64,000 nt of DNA from Areca catechu (lineage: Eukaryota; Streptophyta; Magnoliopsida; Arecales; Arecaceae), in NCBI GenBank assembly GCA_021397845.1, contig CM038043.1, forward strand, positions 34,898,501-34,962,500, written 5' to 3'. The position numbers and the translations under genes are program-made. Shown in pieces: positions 32,709 through 44,124 of this stretch (its first letter is position 1; the number at the start of each line of letters is the position of its first letter). A model generated the notes under the pieces. The model saw only the letters and a list, made by a program, of their open reading frames with translations, was not told the DNA's origin and did no database searches.

Positions 32709-34146
32709 TGTTGCCCAAAAATGGAGCCTAAGAGGGGGGATAAATTAGATCTTTCAAAAATTAAAACAATAATATGCAGGCCTTGTAATGTTTGTGAACA
32801 ATGTGATTAATGCGCTAAAGTATATGCAATGGAAAACATTAAATAGAGTGCAGGAAATAAAGTGCAAGTAATAAAAAGAGACAATCACACACAAACATTG
32901 AGTTTTATAATGGTTCGGTGCACTCCAAGCACCTACGTTCACTCCCCAAGCTTCCCTTGGGAAAATCCACTATAATCTCTTCAAAGATTATAGCCAACTT
33001 ATTTTTCAAGGCTCACAAGTCAAAATCTAAGTTGGTTTTGTCACCTAGGCTCACCAACAAACCTTACAACTTGTTTTGGCTTTGGGCTCACAAGTAAAAC
33101 CTTAGTTGGTTTTGAACCTTTAGCTCACCAACAACCTTACAACATACTTTCAAGACCCTTGAAAGCTAGATCAACAAGAAATAAATTCAGAATACAAGAA
33201 TGAAAGCACAAGCAAACTCTCTTCTAGAGTGGAATGAGGAATCTTTGAAGCTCTTTGATAATTGCTTGATGTGACTTGACTTGGAATCTTCTCAAGAACA
33301 CTATTGGGAAGATGAAATGAAAGGAGTGTAGGCTTTTCAGATGAATCTCTCTTTTTAACTTTTGGAAGTGGAGTTCTTGAAGAATGTCTTTGTCTCTTGG
33401 ATATTTTCTTACTTCTCTTTCTTCTCTTGCTTCATGAATGAGTTTAGTGAAGCTTAAATACATCAAAAACCTCCAAAAAACTGTTTAAGACCATTAGAGA
33501 TCAAAAACTAGCCGTTAGGAGCTGAAAAATATCAATTCAGGCTATCAGAAAATAGATCCGTTGAAGCTGTCAGAACCTAAGTGTCGATACTTGGCTGTCA
33601 GGTGTTGACACTTGGTTTCCAGGTGTCAATACTTGATTCTCAGGTGTCAACACTTGATACAAAAATTCTCTAGAGGCATGTTCTGTATTTTCAAAAAAAT
33701 CTTAGGACTTGAGTCGACACTTGGAATTCTAAGTATCAACACTTGAGTTTCAGGTATCGACACTTGAGTTCTAGGTGTCGACACTTGGCATGCCACTGAA
33801 AGATTCTGCATGCCAAATGCTGAAGTATCGACACTTGGGCTCTCAGGTGTCTATACTTGGTTCTGCAATTTCCAAAAAAAGTGCCAAATATGCCAAAAAC
33901 TTAAAGATATTCAATGAAACTTAAATGCAACTTTTGTAAACCAAAATTGAACCCTTTTGTTGTCTTTTTCAGTGGAGAAGACTTTTCAAATCACGAAAAA
34001 TGCTTTGCTTCCAAAGCATGCCATGATACTCTAATTTGAGAATTTGAGATGCTTGATTCCTGAAAACTCATAACTACATTTAAACATTAGTACAAAATAT
34101 GTACTCAATGTTTGTTAATCATCAAAATCACGGGGTAGAGCCAACA
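32709..34146 (-). repeat. 3' LTR of the Sirevirus, with palindrome cluster
   Basis: Partner of 42020-43489. Contains AGTGTCGACACTTG-type palindromes at 33580-33860 and the GGTTCGGTGCACTCC block. Polypurine tract on the minus strand AAAAGGGGAGAT at 34147-34158. Confidence 0.9.
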
Positions 34147-34746
34147 ATCTCCCCTTTTGATGATGACAAAATCTTGAGTAAATAAGCATTCAACTTTAAT
34201 TTTGACAATGTATCCCCTAAATATGAACTTTAAAACTCATATACAACAATTCAATGAAGTAGATATACTAAATAGATATTGAAATTAAAATTCTCTCCCC
34301 CTAAGGGAGTTAAAGTATGAAACATTTCAAAATTGAAGAAAAATGCTTGTAAATAATATCTACTCCCCCTTTTTATCAACATACAACATAAAAAGGGAGT
34401 AAACTCTCCCTAAATTAATGCATTATACCATGATACAAGATTAGATGTTCAGGAAATCCAACAGGTATTAAAGCAAATGCATGGAGTAGGGAGTAACATA
34501 AAGAAAATGAACTTGTCATAGAATACATAGTTCAATACATCACGTAATTGATACAAGAGTGATCATAAACTGAGATACAAATATAACAGAAACACACATA
34601 TATATATGTAATCAAGTTTTCAGCTACAAAAATTGTTGTTAGTGATACAGCAAAACTAAAACATGATACAAGATGAGTAAAACAGTCAAGATAAGTAATA
34701 CAACCAGATATAAAAGTAACAAACAACAAGATAAACATCTGTGAGG

Positions 34747-36440
34747 CTACTCCTCATCAGATGGAAGCTCAAAGTAGATAGGGGCACTAATCTTGGACCT
34801 AGGTACTAGGGCTTTAAGTGGCTCAATTATCCTATGGCTCCTAGTCCTAGTGGAAGGTCCACGAGCGGGTACAACCCGAGAAGATCTGGTCGATGGGGGA
34901 GGTAGAATCTCATCAGGTGTCACAAAAGCAGGAATAGAAACAATCTGTTTAGCTGGAGAAGGGATTACGGAAGCAGCTGGAGTTTGAGACTCTCTGCTAA
35001 CTAACTCATACTGCCAAGCTCGATCAACACTGCCATCTGAACTACCACTGCCATCACCATCAGCTATGCCTCTGTCACCATCTCTGTCGCCATCACCACC
35101 ATGTGTGCCATCATGAGTATCTGGGTGATCGCCATCATCATCAGCAAGTGGAGGAGGAGAAGGATCAGCTGGTCTAGAAGATCCTGAAGGTAATAAATCT
35201 CTCAACATCTCCTTGATACGTATGAATCCGGCCTCCATCATCCTCCGGACATCAGTGAGCTTCTCAGAAGTGTGGGCATGAAGTCCCTCAATCTCGATCC
35301 TCAGCTGAGTAGTTCGGACTCCCAGTCCGATCATCTCGCTCCAAAGCTCAGTAAACTGATGACGTGCGTGCTCCTCAGAGGATGAAACAGTATCTGACGG
35401 AGGAGCAGAAGGTGTAACTGCTGGTGAAGGTGTCATTGGCACTAGCTCTGGCTCTGCTGGTGGTGCTGCCCTGAAAGGTGTATCTGATGGTCCGGCCTCA
35501 GCCTCTCGTAACTCATCCTCCTCGTCTGGCTCCTGACTAGACTTTCTGTGCACCCATCTATCAGCCTATCTTCTATAGCCCATGCGATGTAGAGATCTCT
35601 CGTCATAAACATCAGTATGAAAAATCTCCTTGGAGGCCTCCTCCTCAAAGGGTATACCATAAGCATGAAATATGCGAGTCAATCCCATGCCATAGGGCAA
35701 ACAATGTCTCCGCTGAGTGGTTGCATCCCTTATCTGAAGTAACATGAAGGTCAGAAGGTCAACTGCAGTCCTTCGAAACAAACAAACCATGAGCATAAGC
35801 TCCCGCTCAGTAATGAAGTCGAATCTGCCTGTCTTCGGGAGCAAAATGTGGGCAATGATATGATGAAGGAGCCTCATCTCTATCGAAAGCTGGTTCGCGG
35901 TGACCACTGCCATATCGCAAATGTCATCTCTCTCCAGAATGCACGATAGGCCTCCACACGATCATAAATAGAATAAGCCATGATCCCTCGATGGGGAATA
36001 TCCCATATCCTGCTCAGTACTGACTCAACCACCAGAATCTGGACTTCTCTGACTATTGCATGCCAGGCTAACCTACTACAATCCAAACTACTGTAAAACT
36101 CTCTAATCAGGTGAGGATAGTACCTCTTTCTAATAATGCAGAAGGGGACTACACCCGCAAACTCGAGAATCTCACGTAATCTGAAGCCCTGGCAATCAAA
36201 AATCCTAGATCCAGATGACATCCCGCAGCGATCATCTTCCCCGAAACCCCTCTACTAAAGGAGAAGGTGGGGGAATAGTCTGCTCAATCTACTACTGCTG
36301 ATGAATGTCATCCCGAGCTTTGGTTCTTCTTTCAGCTAAGGTCTGACCTAATTTTCTTTTATAAGCCAACTTCTTCCTTGGTCCCATAACTACCAGCTGA
36401 GGGAATAAAAGATAGAACACGGAACAGTCAAAAAGAGGAG
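34747..36440 (-). pseudogene. Extra ORF downstream of Copia pol (plant transposon-protein-like, env position)
   Basis: Sense with the Sirevirus, between RNase H and the 3' LTR. It starts near 36390 with MGPRKKLAYKRKLGQTLAER, then pieces 36221-35880 (SGSRIFDCQGFRLREILEFA...WHAIVREVQILVVESVLSRI) and 35913-35566 (LSIEMRLLHHIIAHILLPKT...ERELMLMVCL) resemble the putative plant transposon protein domain (PF20167-type). The last 268 codons (35553-34747) are open: acidic and proline-rich, a coiled coil around residues 65-125, then a glycine/aspartate-rich tail. No signal peptide or clear membrane segment, so 'env' describes position only. Frameshifts separate the parts. Confidence 0.7.
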
Positions 36441-36959
36441 GAGAGAAAGAGGAGAAATGGGGGAAAGAACTAAAAACAGGGATTTCGACCAAGAAAGTGA
36501 GCAAAAGATAGAGAAAACAGTACTTGGTTTTGATTTAAATCAACAATGATTTGAAGAAAAATAATTAGGGTTTGGTCCAAAGGGGAAAGAAACCAAATGG
36601 GATTGAAATCAGCCAAGAACCTTCAATGCAACAGTAAATCGGTGGAGAATAAGGTAAAAGCCAGAGGATTAAAGTGAGGAAACGGTCCAAAAGAAGAAAA
36701 AATCCAAGAACCCAAGCACAAACCCAAGAAAATAGAGATTTTAGATGGAAAAGAGGGCAAATCACGGGAAAATGATGGAGAATCAGTGGAAAAATGGAAA
36801 TCAAATGAAAAAACAAGAGGAAAAGTGATGACATTTACCAAATGAAGGAGGGCAGGAGTGGAAGATCACTGTTCCAAGGTCTACGGATAGTTGGGGGACC
36901 ACTAGGGCACAGCGGAGGGAAAGAAAAACAAAAAAGAATGGTTCGGTGATGCCCTAAAA

Positions 36960-37065
36960 AACCGGACTTTCTGCCCGAGTGTCGACACTTCGATTTTGTC
37001 AAGTGTCGACACTTGGTCAGGTGTCGACACTTCGCCAAGATCCAAGTGTCGACACTTGGCCAAGA
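36960..37065. promoter_or_regulatory. Internal cluster of AAGTGTCGACACTT palindromes upstream of the extra ORF
   Basis: Four copies of GTGTCGACACTT within about 90 bp (centres near 36986, 37007, 37026 and 37054), outside the LTRs. They sit about 0.55 kb upstream of the start of the extra ORF and downstream of pol. The same palindrome is clustered in every Sirevirus LTR of the window, so this may be an internal copy of an LTR control element. Confidence 0.6.
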
Positions 37066-37239
37066 AAAACCCAAGAAAACTCAAAAAAAATTGCAAAAAA
37101 TCAAGGGACTTTAGGAAAAGATTTGGGACTCAATAAAAATGATTTTTGGTGAATATGAATTGGATAGAGTACAAGTTGAGAGAGTTCAAGAGAATGGGTC
37201 AATGATACCTAACTTCTTCTAATCATACAAAATCTCTCT

Positions 37240-38640
37240 TCACTCAGGGATTTGGTAAACATATCAGTTAGTTGATTATTAGTACACACAAATTCAAGCA
37301 CCACATTAGAGTTTTGCACAAGATCTCTATGAAGTGATGTCTTATTTCAATATGTTTACTTCTTGAATGTTGCATAGGATTCTTAGTTATATTGATTGCA
37401 CTAGTATTGTCACATCTTATGGGTGTCTTAATTAGTTTTATACCAAAATCTTCTAGTTGTTGTTTGATCTATTAGATTTGAGCACAATAGCTTCCAGCTG
37501 CTATATATTCAACTTCTGCCGTAGATAGAGCAACTGAATTCTATTTCTTGCTACTCCATGAAATCAAATTAATCCCAAGAAACTGACAGGTTCTACTAGT
37601 ACTTTTCCGATCAAGTTTACACCCAGCAAAATCAGCATCAGAATAAGCAATCAATTCAAATAAAGAATCTTTAGAGTACCAAAGACCAATATCAATTATT
37701 CCAGACAGATATCTAAGTATGCGTTTAATAGCCAAAAGATGAGATTCTTTAGGGGCAGACTAATATCTTGCACACATACAAACACTGAACATAATATCTG
37801 GCCTACTAGCAGTTAGATACAACAATGAATTAATCATTCCTTTATAAAGCTTTTGGTCAACAGACTTACCTGATTCATCTTTGTCAAGCTTACAAGAGGA
37901 GCTCATTGGTGTACCTAATGGCTTGGTGTTCTCCATCCCAAACTTCTTTAATATTTCTTTTATGTACTTGGCTTGGTTGATGAAGATCCCCTCTTTTGTT
38001 TGCTTTATCTGGAGTCTGAGGAAGAAGTTAAGTTCTCCCATCATGCTCATCTCAAACTCACCCTACTTTAGCTTTGCAAACTCTTGATAGAGAGATTCAT
38101 TAGTAGTACCGAATATGATATCATCCACATAGACTTGTACTACTAAGAGATCATCATTCTTCTTTTTCAAAAATAAAGTAGTATCTACATTATCTCTAGT
38201 AAAATTATTTTTAAGTAAGAAAGAACTCAATCGATCATACCAAGCTCTTGGAGCTTGTTTCAAACTATACAAAGCTTTATGAAATTTAAAAACATGGTTT
38301 GGAAATTCAGGATTTTAAAAACCAGGTGGTTGCTCAACATAAACTTCTTCGATAAAACCATTTAAAAAGGCACTTTTGACATCCATTTGAAATAATTTAA
38401 AATTCATAAAACAAGCAAAAGCCAACAATAGCCTAATTGCCTCAAGTCTAGCAACAGGAACAATGGTTTCATCAAAATCAATCATTTCCTCCTGATTGTA
38501 TCCTTTGGCAACTAATCTAGCTTTATTTCTTGTAACAATTCCATTTTCATCAAGTTTGTTTCTAAAAACCATTTTGTGCCAATTATTGAAACATTAGAAG
38601 GTCTATTTACCAAAGTCCAAACATTATTTCTTTTGAATTA
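37240..38640 (-). pseudogene. Copia reverse transcriptase and RNase H
   Basis: Minus strand in frames 38572-38315, 38272-38063, 38050-37760 and 37735-37541. Motifs in order: ARLVAKGYNQEEMIDFDET, MDVKSAFLNGFIEEVYVEQP, MYSLKQAPRAWYDRL, the catalytic VQVYVDDIIFG (about 38108-38140), GELNFFLRLQIKQTKEGIF, LYLTASRPDIMFSVC, and RNase H start YSDADFAGCKLDRKSTS. This is the standard RVT_2 to Copia RNase H order. The YVDD centre is kept. Frameshifts separate the pieces. Confidence 0.92.
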
Positions 38641-38699
38641 ATTAAGTTCATCTTGCATAGCATTCATCAATTGCAATCATTTTCAGCTTCTTCTATAGA

Positions 38700-40000
38700 T
38701 TTAGGTTTTACTTGAGATACAAAAGCTAGATAATCACAAACGTTCCTAAGAGATGAGCGAGTACTTACACCTTTTGATGGATCACCAATGATAAGTTCTT
38801 TGGGTATCCATGAGCATACCTCCATTCTTTAGGTAGAGAATTAACTGTATATGTATTTTCATCTCCTTGTACTTGATCTCTTTTGTTGTCATCTTGCTCC
38901 TTGGTAGGTTCTTCATTGTGTTCACTCTTCATTTCTTGATACTTATTTCATTGTTAAGAATATATTCTTTTCTAGAAGATTTTGGTTAGCTTCATGAAAT
39001 ACAACATGGATGGATTCTTCAACAACAAGTGTCCTTCTGTTGAAGACCCTGTATGCCTTGCTAGATGTAGAGTAGCCTAAAAAGACACCCTTATCTGACT
39101 TGGCATCAAATTTGCTTAGATTATCCTTGCCATTGTTTAAGATGAAAAAACGGCATCCAAAAACTCGAAAATATTTTATTGAAGGTTCCTACCTTTTCAA
39201 AGCTCATAAGGTATTTTCTTTAAAATAGGTCGGATTAAAACATTGATCAAAACATAGCATGCAGTGTTTATGGCTTTCACCCAAAAATATCTAAGTAGGT
39301 CATTTTTGCAAAGCATGGTACGTGCCATTTCTTTAAGAGTCCTATTTTTCCTTTCTACCACCCATTTTGTTGAGGTGTCCTAGGTGCAGAAAAATTATGA
39401 TGAATGTCATTTTCACTACAAAACTATCAAACTCAGAATTTTCAAATTCGGTTCCATGGTCACTTCTCAAAGAAATAATGAAACACCTTTTTCATTTGAA
39501 ACTCTTTTATGAAATCTAATGAATGCAAAAAATGTTTCATCTTTGTGTGCTAAAAATATGACCTATGTAAAATATAAGAAATTGTCTACAATAACTAGAC
39601 CATACTTCTAACTCCCGAACTAGATGTTCTAGTTGGCTTAAAGATGTCCATATGAAGTAATTCTAAGGGTCTAGATGTAGAGTCTACTCCTTTTGATTTA
39701 AAAAATGATTTGGTTTGTTTTCCAAGTTGGCAAGCACTACAAATCTTGTCTTTTTCAAAACTAAGTTTTGGCAAATCTTTTATCAAATTCTTTTTGCTAA
39801 GTTTTGAAATCAAATGCATACTAGCATGTCCTAGTCTACGATGCCAAAGCCAACTAGTTTCATTGATCTTGGCTTCTATTGCCACTAGGCATTGACCATT
39901 TTGAACAGGAAGATCATCAAGATCAACCATATAAATATTGCCATGCCTATGATCAATAAACTTGATGACATTATCATCTACACTATAAACAATGCACATA
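38700..40000 (-). pseudogene. Copia integrase
   Basis: Minus strand. 39999-39595 holds the GAG-pre-integrase zinc-binding part with SWLWHRRLGHASMHLISKLS and KICSACQLGKQTKSFF, then the core start LELLHMDIFKPTRTSS. Further left, in broken frames, blocks such as LRSDHGTEFEN (catalytic Asp) and VFGCRFFILNNGKDN can be read down to about 39050, then a variable C-terminus. It inserts the element DNA. Many stops. Confidence 0.88.
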
Positions 40001-40208
40001 GAAGATTCGAAAATAACTTTAAAATCTTTGTCACAAAACTGACTAATGCTAAGTAAAGTATGCTTTAAACCATCAACATATAAAACATTATCAATATAAG
40101 AAGAGGGAGTGATACGGACTTTACCGATTCTGACAATCTTGCCCTTTCCATTATCACCAAAAGTAACATTATCACCGTTTGATATTCAAGTGATGAGAAT
40201 TGTTGCAC

Positions 40209-40253
40209 ATCTCCAATCATGTGCCTTGAGCAACCGTTGTCGAGATACCACAT
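40209..40253 (-). pseudogene. Copia aspartic protease motif
   Basis: MWYLDNGCSRHMIGD on the minus strand; functional Copia elements have WYLDSGCSRHMTGD, so the Ser after the catalytic Asp is Asn here. It stands between the second zinc knuckle of gag and the integrase region, as expected. Confidence 0.85.
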
Positions 40254-40398
40254 TCTTCTTTTGTTGGTTGCAAAGCAAACCTACAACATAAATCAGGTGG
40301 AGACTTTAGGTACCTTAGTCATCTTGGATCCTTTAAGGATAGTGGTAGTGGTTCCTTTTGGAACCCAAACTTTTCTCACTTTGCTTATTTTCCTTTTA

Positions 40399-41930
40399 TT
40401 GCATGAATAAGATTTATGACGAATAATGCCACAAGTATAGCAAGTAATAAAGGATGATGCAGGCATAAAAAAAATTTTAAAATTTTTTTGCTATTTTAGA
40501 GTTTTAAAATCTAAACCAGCTTTATTAAAAATAGCCCTTTGGTTATTAAAAGCAAATTCAATTTTTCAAAGCTGTAGGTAAATTTTTCAACAAAGGATTT
40601 TAATTTTTCAAGTTCTTCTTTGTATTTCTTATTTTCTTGCAAAATTTCTTGGTTTTGTTTTGTAAAATCTTCATTTGAAACAAGGGAGTTTTTTTTTTTC
40701 AAATCTTCCTTTTCTTTTTCAAGATGAATAATTTTATCATTTAGCTTTTTATTTGAAGAAGCAAGCAATCATCTTGAAAACTTATCAAGTGCTTTAGCTA
40801 AAACAGATTTTGCTTCTTTAATTCTTTTGCTTTGATTTTTTGTTTTTGAAATTCAATAACTAATTCGTCAAAATCTCATTCAATTTCATCAATATCATTT
40901 TTTCGGTTCAGATAGTACCCAATCATCATTGGCCTCAAATAAAAGTTTGCAACCTCTTTTGCTGTTCTTTCTCAGACTGGAAAATCCTCTTGTCACTCCA
41001 GGTTTGCCATCATAGCCTCTTTCTTAATCTTCTTCTTCTCTCTTTTAAGTAGTGGGCAGTCCATCTTGAAGTGGCCCGTTTTCTTGCACTCAAAACATGT
41101 GGGCTACTCTTTCTCTTTGTCCTTCTCTTTGCTAGGCTCTCCTTTTGAGGTTTCTTCTTGAAGTTATACTTCTTCTTCTCATGAACCTCCTAAACTTTCT
41201 AGCCATAAGAGCCATCTCATCTTTTCATCTTCTTCTTCGGACTCATCACTTGACTCTCTCTTGTGGTGGACTTGAAAGCAATAACTTCTTCTTCTTATCA
41301 ACATCCACATTCTTTTGCTTTAATGAGAGCTCATATGTCATCATGAGCCCAATATTGCTCGAGAGGAAGAGTGTTTGACGTCCTTAGCTTCTTCTATAGC
41401 AGTCACCTTTGCATTCCATGAAGTCGGAAGAGACCTGAGGAGTTTATTGACAAGTTCAGTATTAGATATAATCTTTCCTAAACTTCTCATGCCATTCACA
41501 ATATTAGTGAACCTAGTATACATTCACTTATAGATTCAGTATGTTCTATTTTGAACATTTCATATGTGAGAATGAGCATGTTAACTTTAGTTGTTTTCAC
41601 TTGGTGTTACCCTCATGGGTAACCTCAAGTATATTCCATATTTTTTTGCGGGAGAGATAATTTGAGATGTCTATTAAATTCACTCAGATCCAAAGAGCAA
41701 AATAATATATTCAAGCCTTGCATTAAGCTCTATTTTGCTTAATGTCATTCTCATCCCAATCATCTTCCAATTGGGAGGGGAATGCCATTAATCAAATAGT
41801 TGGCTGATGAGGACCTTTAACAATAGTCCCCAAAGATTTAATCAATGGCTTGAATGAAAATGTGCATGCAAGTTTTTCAATAAGTGTAATTTATGCCATT
41901 AAATAGTAGGGGACGATTTGATGCTTTACC
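40399..41930 (-). pseudogene. Sirevirus gag with two CCHC zinc knuckles
   Basis: Minus strand. 41523-41341 encodes FTNIVNGMRSLGKIISNTEL and LRSLPTSWNAKVTAIEEA, the UBN2-type gag core (PF14223). The first knuckle CFECKKTGHFKMDC is at about 41056-41100. A lysine/glutamate-rich coiled-coil stretch (40768-40511) follows. The second knuckle CYTCGIIRHKSYSC is at about 40399-40443. Two separated knuckles with a coiled coil between them fit the long gag of Sireviruses. Frameshifts throughout. Confidence 0.87.
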
Positions 41931-42005
41931 TTCAACAATACCCATTCCTATTGGGCTACCGTAATCTTTTACTCAAGATCGTTGGACCTACAAGAGAGTA
42001 CCGGC

Positions 42006-42017
42006 GCTCTGATACCA
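42006..42017 (-). other. Primer-binding site of the Sirevirus
   Basis: Minus strand TGGTATCAGAGC, two bases inside the 5' LTR, complementary to the 3' end of initiator tRNA-Met. Confidence 0.93.
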
Positions 42018-42019
42018 GT

Positions 42020-43489
42020 TGTTGCCCAGAAATAGAGCCCAAGAGGGAGTGAATTAGGTCTTTCAAAATTAAAACATTTATGTGCAAGCCTTGTAGTGTT
42101 TGTGAACAATGTGATTAATGCACTAAAGTATATGTAATGGAAAAAAGGAAAGAGAGTGCAGGAAATAAGTACAAATAACAAAAAGAGACAATCACACACA
42201 AACCCTGAGTTTTATAGTGGTTCGGTGTACTCCAAGCACCTATATCCACTCTCCCAGCTTTTCTTGGGAAAATCCACTATAATGTCTTTAAAGATTATAG
42301 CCAACTTATTTTCCAAGGCTCACAAGTCAAATCTAAGTTGGTTTTATCACCTAGGCTCACCAACAAACCTTACAACTAGTTTTGGCTTCGGGCTCACAAG
42401 TAAAATCCTAGTTGGTTTTGTACCTTTGGATCACCAACAACCTTATAACCTACTTTCAAGACCCTTGAAAGCTAGGTCAACAAGAAATAATTCAGAATAT
42501 AAGAATGAAAGCACAAGTAAACTCTCTTCTAGAGTGGAATAAGGAATCTTTGAAGCTCTTTGATGATTGCTTGATTGACTTGACTTGGAATTTTCTCAAG
42601 AACACTTTGGAAAGATGAAATAAAAGGAGTGTAGGCTTTTTTCAGAGGAATCTCTCCTTTTTAGCTTTGGAAGTGGAGTTCTTGAAGAATGTCTTTGTCT
42701 CTTGGATTTTTCTTGCTTCACTTTCTTCTCTTGCTTCATGAATGAGTTTGGTGATGCTTAAATACATCAAAAACCTCCAAAAAATTGTTTAAGACCGTTA
42801 GGGATCAAAAAATAGCCATTAGGAGCTGAAAAATATCAATTCAGGCTGTCAGAAAATATATCCGTTGAAGCTGTCAGAACCCAGTGTCGATACTTGGCTA
42901 TCAGTATCGACCTGGCTTTCAAGTGACGACACTTGGTTTCCAAGTGTCAACACTTGAACTTTCAAGTGTCGACACTTGATTCTCAGGTGTCGACACTTGA
43001 CACAAAAATTTTTCAGAGGCATGTTCTGTATTTTCAAAAAATCTCAGGCCTTGAGTCGACACATGGAATTCTAAGTGGCGACACTTGAGTTTTAGATGTC
43101 GACACTTAAGTTCTAGATGTCGACACTTGGCATGCTACTGGAAAATTCTGCATGCCAAATGCTGAAGTGTCGATACTTGGGCTCCCAGGTGTCGACACTT
43201 GGTTCTGCAATTTCCAAAAATAAGTGCCAAACATGCCAAAAACTTAAAGATATTCAATAAAACTTAAATGCAACTTTTGTAAACCAAAATTGAACCCTTT
43301 TGTGCCTTTTTCAGTGGAGAAGACTTCTCAATCATGAAAAATACTTTGCTTCCAAAGCATGCCATGATACTCTAATTTGAGAATTTGAGGTGCTTGATTC
43401 TTAAAAAATCATAACTACAATTTAAACATTAGTACAAAATATGTACTCAACATTTTGTTAATCATCAAAATCATAGAATAGAGCCAACA
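42020..43489 (-). repeat. 5' LTR of the Sirevirus, with palindrome cluster
   Basis: TGTTGCCCAG...GAGCCAACA. Holds about ten GTGTCGACAC-type palindromes at 42880-43205, spaced mostly 20-35 bp apart. Confidence 0.92.
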
Positions 43490-43768
43490 GGCTTGATGGC
43501 CTTAGACTTTGCCTATCCTTGGAGGTCCCCTCTTATCCTTATTTATAGATGTAGCTATAACCGAATGTGGTTATGGTAACCGAATGTAGTTATGATATGG
43601 TAACCGAATGGTGGTTATGGTAACCGAATGGTGATTATGATAACTGAATGGTGGTTATGGTAATCGAATGATGGTTATGGTAGTCAAATGATGGTTATGG
43701 TAATCAATGTGGTTATAGTTGTTTGAATAGACCCTTTTGTTATGAGGTCGGGTGACTGGACCACAACA

Positions 43769-44124
43769 GGGTCTAAAGAGATTTCGTCGTCATTGCCTCC
43801 AGATACATAAAGAGGTTTGGGTTGTATCTTGCATGTGAAAGAGAGATTCACCTTCCTCCGCACAAATCCACCATTGGGTCACCACAGTACAAATCTTAAA
43901 CCCACTCCGAACTCTAACATTAATCCTTCTGCACATATCTCAAATCAGAATATCTAGCCATTGGGGACAAAGGAATGCATGAGATAATGGGGGCAGATTG
44001 ACGGGAACCAAGCAAGCCTCCCACCCTACCCAACACGAAACCCTAGCCATCATCTAAGCTCCTTATTCAGCCACTCCAAGCCTCCCCTCGATTGAGGAAA
44101 AACCTGAAGATATATATGTATATA
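43769..44124. repeat. Tandem host unit, copy A, second part
   Basis: Continues 28455 once the insertion is removed: TCATTGCCTCCAGATACATA, GGTTGTATCTTGCATGTGAAAG, CGAAACCCTAGCCATCATCT. The last block on the minus strand reads ATGATGGCTAGGGTTT, a possible but unproven translation start shared by the copies. Ends in a TATA microsatellite where the next solo LTR inserted. Confidence 0.72.

Larger units (their letters stand above)
32709..43489 (-). mobile_element. Complete-structure Sirevirus (Ty1/Copia), minus strand
   Basis: LTRs are 32709-34146 and 42020-43489 (about 1.45 kb), TGTTGCCC...GCCAACA, with the perfect duplication GGCTT at 32704-32708 and 43490-43494. Reading leftward: primer site, gag with two CCHC knuckles, protease, integrase, RT, RNase H, a further ORF in the position of the Sirevirus env-like gene, polypurine tract. 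It interrupts the 5' LTR of the gene-capturing element at GTAGGCTT/GATGGCC; the unbroken sequence is visible at 28693. All genes have stops or frameshifts. LTR similarity is high but both copies carry independent changes. Confidence 0.93.
28456..43768 (-). mobile_element. Non-autonomous Tat-like LTR element with captured gene fragments, split by a Sirevirus
   Basis: The LTRs are 28456-28865 and 32471-32708 plus 43495-43768. They share TGATGCTAAATCACCTGGGC, the GGACACTCCGATGCTCAAGTCA block and the CCCCTCTTATCCTTATTTAT block. Flanks GGGTA (28451-28455) and GGGTC (43769-43773) are a 5-bp duplication with one change; the undisturbed unit at 60997 reads GGGTC. The ~3.6-kb interior (28866-32470) has no gag or pol. 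Instead it holds minisatellites, an armadillo-repeat gene fragment and a second coding segment, both in the direction of the element's transcription. The LTR family resembles the Tat LTR at 1299 and the solo LTR at 57911. Confidence 0.82.

Noticed and set aside
34747..36440. Calling the extra Sirevirus ORF an envelope gene
   Set aside because: No signal peptide, no clear transmembrane helix or fusion-peptide-like segment is visible; only its position matches the env-like ORF of Sireviruses.
32709..43489. Possibility that the flanking LTR pieces at 32471-32708 and 43495-43768 are separate solo LTRs
   Set aside because: They join into one LTR when the Sirevirus and one GGCTT copy are removed, matching the intact LTR at 28456-28865.
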